From a virus: DNA of 40,331 nt. Both the position numbers and the translations under genes were made by a program. Shown here in pieces: positions 34,801 to 40,331 of the stretch. The stretch lies in IMG/VR virus record IMGVR_UViG_3300008448_000224, positions 1-40,331 of that record; one strand, given 5' to 3'. The notes beneath the pieces were generated by a model. The model worked only from the letters and a program-made list of their open reading frames with translations, did not search any database and was not told the DNA's origin. Positions within the stretch are counted from its first letter, which is position 1; every line of letters starts with the position of its first letter.

Positions 34801-36989
34801 TGAAGTATTCAGAAAATTATGGTTTTATCTATAATACCAATAGTTTAGCATTAGGTCTAACTTATATTTCTAATGGACCTACTACAGTTCGTGGTTCTCT
34901 GTTTTCATTATATAATAAATCAGTTGTTACCAATTATACAATATCTGATACTTTTAAATTATATAGATTTGCTGGATATAATGATTTTGGTATTATTAAT
35001 ACAGTTCCTGTGTCTGAGGGTGTAGCTGTAAGTAAGTTTGGTAATATTTCCGATATTGGATATTATCAATATCATGCTATATTAAATAATTTTTCTAATT
35101 TGGGTGGCAATCTTTCTGGAGATACCCCATTTAATGCTTATAATATTGGACATCCATTAACAATGGATTATGAAGGAGATTTTATAGAATCGTGTTTCGG
35201 TGGTAATTGCACTAGAGTCGCACAATATAGTGATTTTTCTATTCAAGAATCGCCAATAAGATATACGAAAGATTCAGCTATTATTTTTGATTCTGATGTA
35301 TTAACCAGAGAAGGTAATAGTATTTTTACAATAAAACAACCAGAATCTATAACACCAGATGGAACAACACCAGCTTCGTTTACTCATTTTTATGATTCTT
35401 ATGGCACTAAAGTTTATCTTGGAGCAATAAATAATCCCGCTGATGTTCCAAATGGAAGATTACAAGCACAAACTGTGGGTAAATATCTTGTAAAATCAGG
35501 AGCATCAGAACCATCATATTCATATAATTTCTGTGTTACTTTACCAAATTATAAAGATTATATTTTTACCGACGAAAATGAATCAGATAAAACAGAAGAA
35601 TTAATAAATGGTAGTTTAAGTGATTTTACTAAAGGTAGGTTTACTAATTTTAAAAATAAATTAAGATTTATTGTTTATGCAAATGCACATGAACCAACAA
35701 TGGTCGGTAATAATTACAATAAATCAGATTTATTCAATAGTTCTGATAGCGATCCAAAAAATATAAAAAATATAGCAGTAGATTATGCAAATAGAACTTC
35801 ATTTCAGGAAAGCACAACAGCTGACGGTTTTTATACTATAAAATTCAATGATCCTGATTTATGCCAAGACCAAACAGAAAATTGTGAATTATGTTCTTCA
35901 TATGTAAATACTGATTATGAATCAAATTTTTATTGTGCAATTGCCGGGGCTGGGCCTTATGAATTGGGAGGAAATGTACTTTGTTATAAAAGAACTTTTG
36001 ATCCAGCAACTGGTTTAGGTTCTCTTGAACCACCTTGTTGTGGTGGAGATCCTGGTTTTGGATCAGCCGCAATTATTTCTAGTTGTGGTAATAATACAGA
36101 TTGTGATTGTAAAGGTGAACTCCGCAGTCGATATACATTCGGTTGCTGTGGTGTTCCGAATTGTACCGACAGTCAAATATGTGATTATAATTTTAATTGG
36201 TACAGTAACGGACAGTACATATATAATGCTCTTTTAAATTCTGGTTTTACCTTTATAAATTTCCCAACAAATAGTTACGAAGCAAATTATATAAGACCAC
36301 CCACTATTGATGGTAGACGACCACAATATGATGTATTTTTCCCATCAGGATTTCTAATAAAATTAAAACCATATAGTATTAATGACAAGACTTATTATTG
36401 CAATGGATGGGAACTTTTTAACAAAGACTCCTTTTGCAATCGTGCTCCTTCTGGTGAATGTACGAGAGATGATAGCAAAAATCAATCCGCGTCTATAAGT
36501 GGTAAATATTTGCCATGTGTTGGAACTGATCCTAGTAATTATAGGCCAATAACACCAGATGGTTATGATACAATAAATGAACCCTATAGGGAACTCAGAT
36601 CTTCTAATAGGTGTCTTTCACCAAACAAATCATGCAATCATGGGTCAGATTCAAGAGATTTAGATCTACAAACTGTTGCTAATAATTTTTTCCAAGGTTT
36701 CTCTGATTTGGATGAAGTCTATAAAAGATTTTTTGGATTTCCAGACAATTATTACACATACAAAAACATAGAAGGTCAAGGTGTTGTTGATTGTGAAGGC
36801 AGACAAGTTATAGTCCCAGAAGCATTATATGAATATCCAACAGAAGTTATTCAAGGAACTTGTCCATCGGCATTCGCATCTCAGTTTATAAATAAATTGA
36901 TACCCACACCAGATGGTGAATCAATATGTGTTCCGTTGGAATGTTCAGTAATAAATTGTTCAGAATATGAAGATTGTAATCCATCATGA
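31878..36989 (+). CDS. Giant modular adhesin with ten or so Cys-rich modules
   Basis: 1703 residues. Residues 14-43 are collagen-like (GLTGATGAQGAQGPIGPTG). A shaft-like beta region follows to about 315. Residues 318-671 are a tandem array of CC modules (GSCCYRG, GVCCSNGQC, VACCKDGVC, GACCKNQQC, GYCCKCVNN, GSCCYCESG, GVCCNCADT and others). Residues about 680-1325 form a large Tyr- and Asn-rich domain that I do not recognise. Near 1328-1437 a second cysteine cluster occurs (CELCSS, PPCCGGDPG, CDCKGELRS, GCCGVPNCTDSQIC). The last 250 residues hold scattered cysteines and end EYEDCNPS. Unlike its neighbours it lacks a clear Lcl_C-type end. The next gene starts within its stop (ATGA) and supplies one. 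A virion adhesin is the best inference. Confidence 0.75.
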   Translation: MSSSAIGFQTLNKGLTGATGAQGAQGPIGPTGGLGGPTGATGNLAPYILNVFLTGQTATVELSDGTEYLVSGNFLGATGSDTTIISIKDPLDPGSDAITASLLASGNNTNSFVMRGLCGFGSLVVSENATTIFIDSIYTPSSGSLDSFGLTNNTLVYLKQNNQLSSTTIGVTSGNFYDGVLNFEKSGSTPASPSFSKLLPRSKVKYITPTYKTSTPQPVVLNVDDAGVFYVRTPNGISAFNGNFKSSEIVSFTLITESDDIWNFPSNVYFENGENYLTCGKSILNLTSFDQGTSWYATVAARGIDASITNCQIRGVLGSCCYRGVTGTQCVDYVTKNQCDILSGTFNPLQPCETSCGSTFGVCCSNGQCIEDANYAECLAFGGKFLFGVTCGSFGASQDPAATNQFRLCYDKCQNQKVACCKDGVCLGDEFTKIECENILEGVAFVGKACSEVDCCEQNVKVGACCKNQQCSQKTLNECKADGGVFMGEGELCENINCKCIGSPDYGYCCKCVNNTRECSVTVQENCSGGVWTADISLNENSQCPTNICLDTLPNCSPTSINGSCCYCESGKQQTICEDLSETICDLLGGNFTSGASCTSITCNNCTSDDGGPCADCAIPVPGVCCNCADTNQPCIEVDDIKTGCPAGYTGRATDSTCTDNPCKCNSGVDCDIRNDFFTIDGCPALDSTFTINNEHTINDSSSTFGKKITFKNYAEVSTGNEYIVNSGVLVKDFYVDITGPGFHVINEGKDLKFCFTVDLSKFKFLIDGNYTNDSLRIYILRTWYPKFYAQNYANFRNFSFVGDENNFGQAGVLTRIPARTDFNENSSDEDGRYWGYLAELDSDAGSTAIAIEQDLLNGYINKNQYYSYKHYTDSYGISPSFTTDDLRKELNCPLYGLNTRGKGINDITSKSTVGAEIEQTFLQALNFSANTNSNGNIYPSPESVDSPRYYHSTDIGIRYGGSISGSLSNLPDTMKYSENYGFIYNTNSLALGLTYISNGPTTVRGSLFSLYNKSVVTNYTISDTFKLYRFAGYNDFGIINTVPVSEGVAVSKFGNISDIGYYQYHAILNNFSNLGGNLSGDTPFNAYNIGHPLTMDYEGDFIESCFGGNCTRVAQYSDFSIQESPIRYTKDSAIIFDSDVLTREGNSIFTIKQPESITPDGTTPASFTHFYDSYGTKVYLGAINNPADVPNGRLQAQTVGKYLVKSGASEPSYSYNFCVTLPNYKDYIFTDENESDKTEELINGSLSDFTKGRFTNFKNKLRFIVYANAHEPTMVGNNYNKSDLFNSSDSDPKNIKNIAVDYANRTSFQESTTADGFYTIKFNDPDLCQDQTENCELCSSYVNTDYESNFYCAIAGAGPYELGGNVLCYKRTFDPATGLGSLEPPCCGGDPGFGSAAIISSCGNNTDCDCKGELRSRYTFGCCGVPNCTDSQICDYNFNWYSNGQYIYNALLNSGFTFINFPTNSYEANYIRPPTIDGRRPQYDVFFPSGFLIKLKPYSINDKTYYCNGWELFNKDSFCNRAPSGECTRDDSKNQSASISGKYLPCVGTDPSNYRPITPDGYDTINEPYRELRSSNRCLSPNKSCNHGSDSRDLDLQTVANNFFQGFSDLDEVYKRFFGFPDNYYTYKNIEGQGVVDCEGRQVIVPEALYEYPTEVIQGTCPSAFASQFINKLIPTPDGESICVPLECSVINCSEYEDCNPS
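32829..33890 (+). repeat. Tandem CC-type cysteine-rich modules (protein-level repeat)
   Basis: About nine to ten modules of 30-45 residues. Each begins G-x-C-C, then has G-x-C, a later E-C, a glycine-aromatic G-x-F, and closes with C and C-x-C or CC. They are diverged at the DNA level, so this is an old array and not a recent tandem duplication. Shorter arrays of the same module occur at about 27138-27690, 29752-30300 and 37050-37770. Confidence 0.8.
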
Positions 36990-38506
36990 GTATTCAATTT
37001 AGATCCAGAATAAGAAGTACTTTTGATTATGGTAAAGAACTGAAGCAATCAGGTAAATGTTGTTTTGCTGATGGTACTTCGGAATCTATAACATTTTATG
37101 AATGTTTTTCTAGATCTGGAACATTTTTAACAGATCCAGACGCTCCATGCCCGACATCAGCAACAAAAGGTTATTGTTGTGCATGTGCATATCTTTCAGA
37201 TTCACAAAGACAAGCAGTTGTATCAAATTTACCATACGATAGAAATGCAACTTTTTGGAATGGTACATTTGGTATACAATCAGATATAACCGAATGTGAA
37301 TGTAATCGTATAGGTGGTATTTGGAGTGAGACAAATTTAAATCCATCTTTATGTCACAAAAGAGCAACTATTGATGATGTAGAATATGATATAGACGCAA
37401 GAATACCAAACGCTTGCTGTTCTTTTATTATACAGGATGGTTCTCCAAATGGAGTAACATGTCAAAATGTATGTTCCGAAAGAGCATGTGCTAATTTAGC
37501 AATAGTAGAATCTGGACCAGATGATCCATTCGCAGATACTGTTTTTATTCCAAATAAAGTTTGTGGGAAATCAATTGTCGCTGGGGTAGATCCAGCATCC
37601 TGTGGAACCACGACAGTTACATCTAGACTTATATCAACTACAGACGCATTTGCGGAAGATCCGCTGGGGCCATGTTACGTTTTAGATGAAGAAACTTTAG
37701 AATATTCATGTTCTGTTCAACCAGAATATAGATGCTCTGGATATTGGGTAAATCCATCAACAATTGATGCTGATGTTGCTTATTGTGATCATGCATATAC
37801 ACCAAAATCATTTACTAAAAATAATAGTTATCTGAATCCTATTACTTATTCTGAAGCTGAGTTTAATTCTCTTGGTCTTTCTGTCGGTGATGAATTCCAG
37901 GGTGGTATCTATATTGGTAAATTCTCACCAAAGAAACCAAATGCCACGACGTTATCAACAGTATATGGTGCATTGAATTTCTCAACCCCATCACCAACAT
38001 ATGTTGATGTTTCTGCTGAATCAGAATATTCTAAATGGGCAATTATTGTTAATAAAAATTTCTTAACAGCACCATTAGTTTATTCATCAGATCCAATTAA
38101 TAATTTTACAAATTCATATTATGATGGTTATATGAATTGTTATGGTGATAGATATCAGAATAATCGAATAGAATCATCAACAATTAATACAATTCGTGGT
38201 AAATTACGAAATGGATTTATTGATTATTATGTTCCATCAATTGTAGAAATGATGTTCCTAGCCCAACAATATAGAACAAATACTGCGCTACAGACTGAAT
38301 TACAACTTGATAAAACATTCTGCTCTTCGACTTTTGTTACAGACAAATACCTAAAGGCTTTCCCAACAGGAGCCAATATGTTTGGTAATATGAATTTATT
38401 ATATGGTCAAATTTTAGGTTCGGGTGAAAGTTTTGGAAAGAATATAACATTTGTTATAAATAGAACAGTGAACTTCTTCTTGTTTAGAAGAATAGTATTA
38501 ACATGA
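36986..38506 (+). CDS. Cys-rich adhesin with Lcl_C/C-type-lectin-like end
   Basis: 506 residues, translationally coupled to the giant adhesin through ATGA. It has no collagen-like start; residues 23-260 are CC modules (GKCCFADGT, GYCCACAYL, ACCSFIIQDG and further cysteines). The C-terminal 225 residues look like an Lcl_C/DUF1566-type module: a start GDEFQGGIYIGKFSP near 308, KWAIIVN, then DYYVPSIVEMMFLAQQ near 412 and FLFRRIVLT at the end. The usual YWSST is replaced by FCSSTF, so the module is divergent. It could complete the previous protein as a partner subunit, since that one ends without such a module. The role in host binding is inferred. Confidence 0.73.
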   Translation: MSIQFRSRIRSTFDYGKELKQSGKCCFADGTSESITFYECFSRSGTFLTDPDAPCPTSATKGYCCACAYLSDSQRQAVVSNLPYDRNATFWNGTFGIQSDITECECNRIGGIWSETNLNPSLCHKRATIDDVEYDIDARIPNACCSFIIQDGSPNGVTCQNVCSERACANLAIVESGPDDPFADTVFIPNKVCGKSIVAGVDPASCGTTTVTSRLISTTDAFAEDPLGPCYVLDEETLEYSCSVQPEYRCSGYWVNPSTIDADVAYCDHAYTPKSFTKNNSYLNPITYSEAEFNSLGLSVGDEFQGGIYIGKFSPKKPNATTLSTVYGALNFSTPSPTYVDVSAESEYSKWAIIVNKNFLTAPLVYSSDPINNFTNSYYDGYMNCYGDRYQNNRIESSTINTIRGKLRNGFIDYYVPSIVEMMFLAQQYRTNTALQTELQLDKTFCSSTFVTDKYLKAFPTGANMFGNMNLLYGQILGSGESFGKNITFVINRTVNFFLFRRIVLT

Positions 38507-38514
38507 GGTCTACT

Positions 38515-39051
38515 ATGGGATGTAATTGCAATAAAAATAAAAACAACCAACCCGCAGAAAACAAACAACAATTTAGAAAACAAGAGATTCAAGAGCAGAG
38601 TCTAATAAAAAAAAAGATGTCAATGCTCCAAAGTTTCGCAACAGCAGTGGCATCAAGAGGACTCCAAGACAATAAAGTAAATATTCCTCTTAAGCAATTG
38701 AGAGTTGTATCTTGTTTTGGTACAGAAAAGTACGGTGGTGTTCTACCACCATGTGAGCATCTTAAGGAATCCACTACCCCCGGTAAACACTACTGTGGTG
38801 GCTGTGGGTGTGGGGATAAAGAAGGCACTTGGCTTATGTCAGAGGCCGAGAAATATTCTAAACTAGATTATCCTAAATTAAATTGTCCATTGGCGATGCC
38901 TGGATTTTCCAACTATCAACATTCAAAAGAAGATGAGGGTGTTGAGCCAGTTACTAGACGATGGTTTATAGAAAATAAAGTATCTTACAACGAAATTCAA
39001 CAAATTCCAGTAACGATACATGAGTCTAAACAGACACAACCACCTAAATGA
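38515..39051 (+). CDS. Small cysteine-rich, possibly zinc-binding protein of unknown function
   Basis: 178 residues from the ATG at 38515, chosen because GAGG (38505-38508) lies six bases upstream and MGCNCNKNKN is a common phage-type start; an ATG at 38503 inside the upstream stop would add four residues. It has CNC at the N-terminus, a basic helical segment (EIQEQSLIKKKMSMLQSFATAVASRG), then CxG...CEHL..., HYCGGCGCGD, and NCPLAMPGFSNY. The clustered C/H pattern suggests a metal-binding knuckle. I do not know its function. Neighbouring genes suggest a late or structural role. A terminator-like hairpin follows directly. Confidence 0.65.
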   Translation: MGCNCNKNKNNQPAENKQQFRKQEIQEQSLIKKKMSMLQSFATAVASRGLQDNKVNIPLKQLRVVSCFGTEKYGGVLPPCEHLKESTTPGKHYCGGCGCGDKEGTWLMSEAEKYSKLDYPKLNCPLAMPGFSNYQHSKEDEGVEPVTRRWFIENKVSYNEIQQIPVTIHESKQTQPPK

Positions 39052-39057
39052 AAATAG

Positions 39058-39087
39058 AAACTCCTTATAAATAAATAAGGAGTTTTT
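39058..39087 (+). terminator. Intrinsic terminator that also carries late promoter and gp13 RBS
   Basis: AAACTCCTTAT (39058-39068) pairs perfectly with ATAAGGAGTTT (39075-39085) over a six-base loop and runs into TTTTT (39083-39087), a classic terminator for the fibre operon. The downstream arm contains AAGGAG (39077-39082), the Shine-Dalgarno of gp13 six bases before its ATG, so a read-through transcript would hide that site in the stem. Confidence 0.85.
39066..39073 (+). promoter_or_regulatory. Perfect T4-type late promoter TATAAATA for gp13
   Basis: TATAAATA matches the T4 late consensus exactly. It lies in the stem-loop between the fibre operon and gp13. A start six bases downstream would place the 5' end at the AAGGAG, leaving a leader of about ten bases that escapes the hairpin. 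Late transcription would need gp33, which is encoded in this window, and a gp55-type sigma factor, not seen here. Confidence 0.75.
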
Positions 39088-39088
39088 A

Positions 39089-39892
39089 ATGGCTGGACCA
39101 AATTCAAGAGAAAGTATCATCGAATATGCTCTCAGAGCACTAGGCCATCCCGTTATAACAATTAACGTGGATGATTCCCAATGTCAAGACAGATTAGATG
39201 AAGCTTTACAATTTTTTGCTGAATACCACTTTGATGGTGCTGAAAAAGCATTCTTCAGATATCAGATAACTGCACAGGATATAGCCAATAAGTATATTGA
39301 TGTTGCAAATATAGGCCCAACAAATGGACCTGGTGGTGATGGTCCTGATGGTAATGATATTTTATCGGTGGTTAAGTTATTCCAGTTCGGAAACTTTGCC
39401 AATGTTGATATGTTTGATCTTAAATATCAATTGGCTCTAGTAGATTACTTTGGCGTAAATACTTCTGTTGGTAATGGTCATGCAATGGGTCTAGCTGCAT
39501 ACGATTCTACCAAAAGATATATTAAACTCATAGAAGATTTCTTTCAACCAGAAAAAGCACTCAGTTTTAGCAAGGTTACTGGAAGAATTCATATACACGG
39601 AGATTTATCTGTTATAAATCCGGGAGATTATATAATTCTTCAGACTTATGTAATAATAGATCCAGAACAATATAATAAAATTTATAATGATAGAATTCTT
39701 AAAAAATATGTTACTGCTCTCATAAAAAGACAATGGGGAGCGAATATGGCAAAATATGATGGAGTCCAATTACCAGGTGGTATAAGTATGAAGGGTGGGC
39801 AAATATATTCAGAAGCTTCTGGTGAAATTGCCCAAATAGAAAACGAATTAATTCAATCTCACGAATATCCACCAGAATTTTTTGTAGGTTAA
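39089..39892 (+). CDS. 13: Neck protein gp13
   Basis: 267 residues (T4 gp13 is 309). It begins AGPNSRESIIEYALRALGHPVITINVDDSQCQDRLDEALQFFAEYHFDGAEKAFFRYQIT, the typical gp13 start, and continues with DLKYQLALVDYF, FFQPEKALSFSKVTGRIHIHGDL, IIDPEQYNKIYNDRILKKYVTALIKRQWGANMAKYDGVQLPGGISMKGGQIY, all hallmarks of the family. gp13 forms part of the neck ring that closes the filled head and accepts the tail. AAGGAG precedes the ATG by six bases. gp14, its usual partner, follows one base after the stop. Production is likely late, from the TATAAATA at 39066. Confidence 0.95.
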   Translation: MAGPNSRESIIEYALRALGHPVITINVDDSQCQDRLDEALQFFAEYHFDGAEKAFFRYQITAQDIANKYIDVANIGPTNGPGGDGPDGNDILSVVKLFQFGNFANVDMFDLKYQLALVDYFGVNTSVGNGHAMGLAAYDSTKRYIKLIEDFFQPEKALSFSKVTGRIHIHGDLSVINPGDYIILQTYVIIDPEQYNKIYNDRILKKYVTALIKRQWGANMAKYDGVQLPGGISMKGGQIYSEASGEIAQIENELIQSHEYPPEFFVG

Positions 39893-39893
39893 T

Positions 39894-40331
39894 ATGGCAA
39901 TAAATCCATACTTTGGAGATTTTAGAAACGAACAAAGACTGTTGGATGATCTAACAGTTGAGACAATCAAGGCCACTGGTCGTGATGTTTATTATATCCC
40001 TAGAGAATATGTTAAATTGGATAGAATATTTGGAGAAGATATTTTATCTCAGTTTAAACAGGCTTATTTGATTGAAATGTATGTCATGGATGTTATTAAA
40101 TTCCAAGGTCAAAAAGATGTTGCTACAAAATTTGGACTTGATATTACTGATAAATTAGACTTACAAGTTTCAATCACTAGATTTAGACAAGAAGTATATA
40201 CAAAAAATTCTGATATATTTAAACCAAGAGAAGGTGATTTGATCTATTTTCCTCTTTCAAAACATCTTTTTGAAATTAATCTTGTTGAGGATGAGATTCC
40301 TTTTTATCAATTTGGAGCATTAACAACATTT
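39894..40331 (+). CDS. 14: Neck protein gp14, C-terminus cut by window edge
   Basis: The first 146 codons are present and the frame is open to the right edge; T4 gp14 is 256 residues. The sequence reads NPYFGDFRNEQRLLDDLTVETIKATGRDVYYIPREYVKLDRIFGEDILSQFKQAYLIEMYV, then LQVSITRFRQEVYT and KPREGDLIYFPLSKHLFEINLVEDEIPFYQFG, all diagnostic of gp14. With gp13 it forms the neck complex between head and tail. The ATG lies one base after the gp13 stop. Confidence 0.95.
   Translation, partial: MAINPYFGDFRNEQRLLDDLTVETIKATGRDVYYIPREYVKLDRIFGEDILSQFKQAYLIEMYVMDVIKFQGQKDVATKFGLDITDKLDLQVSITRFRQEVYTKNSDIFKPREGDLIYFPLSKHLFEINLVEDEIPFYQFGALTTF

Noticed and set aside
25956-38506. Diversity-generating retroelement with variable lectin-like tips
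   Set aside because: The C-type-lectin-like ends fit such targets, but I see no reverse transcriptase, template repeat or adenine-biased variable repeat in this window.
1-40331. tRNA genes, CRISPR arrays, insertion sequences or an integrase
   Set aside because: Reading through both strands shows no cloverleaf-like segment outside coding genes, no regularly spaced repeats and no transposase or integrase motifs. A tRNA scan would settle the first point.

Overview
The window is a piece of a T4-like contractile-tailed phage (myovirus) genome, very A/T-rich and almost entirely coding. The evidence is a set of recognisable T4-core proteins: gp33 and gp32 (late-transcription coactivator and single-strand DNA-binding protein), gp26-like, a gp19/gp54-fold tube protein, gp4, gp48, gp53, a gp27/gpD-like hub, gp25, gp6, gp7-like, gp8, gp13 and the start of gp14. 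The oversized baseplate and fibre proteins and the zinc-less gp32 fit aquatic or marine T4-like phages better than coliphage T4. The host cannot be named from this window. No tRNA, integrase, transposase, CRISPR array or reverse transcriptase was seen.

Layout. Positions 1-1812 (minus): two virion-type genes, the first running off the left edge. Positions 1860-3061 (plus): gp33 and gp32, with a perfect sigma70-type promoter and a structured leader before gp32 and a strong bidirectional terminator after it. Positions 3094-5907 (minus): gp4, a tube-fold protein, a gp26-like protein with what looks like a programmed -1 frameshift into a 56-residue extension, then a small protein with a tape-measure-type motif. 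Positions 5928-18464 (plus): tail-tube cap and baseplate (gp48, gp53, a 1633-residue hub, gp25, gp6, gp7-like, gp8, fibre adaptor). Positions 18469-38506 (plus): about 20 kb of host-recognition genes. These are a fibre with a carbohydrate-binding-type module, two proteins sharing a small fibre domain, a predicted alpha/beta-hydrolase, and four large adhesins built from collagen-like triplets, CC-type cysteine-rich modules and, in three of them, a C-type-lectin-like (Lcl_C/DUF1566-type) module. Positions 38515-40331 (plus): a small cysteine-rich protein, then the neck proteins gp13 and gp14 (cut by the right edge).

How they work together. gp33 links the sliding clamp to late transcription, and gp32 coats single-stranded DNA during replication. 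The rest builds the virion: gp4, gp13 and gp14 finish and join the head; the gp26-like protein and its frameshifted form probably act in hub or tail assembly; gp48 and the tube-fold protein start the tube; gp53, gp25, gp6, gp7-like and gp8 make the wedge; the large fibre genes make host contacts, one with a probable esterase-type activity. Late expression appears to use T4-type late elements: TATAAATA before gp13, and related NNTAAATA elements 5-6 nt before several other starts.

The most interesting points are the frameshift site with a 10-bp long-range stem, the tail-encoded hydrolase, the four-gene modular adhesin array, the late-promoter-like elements placed so that transcripts would be leaderless, and a gp32 gene whose codon use differs sharply from all its neighbours.
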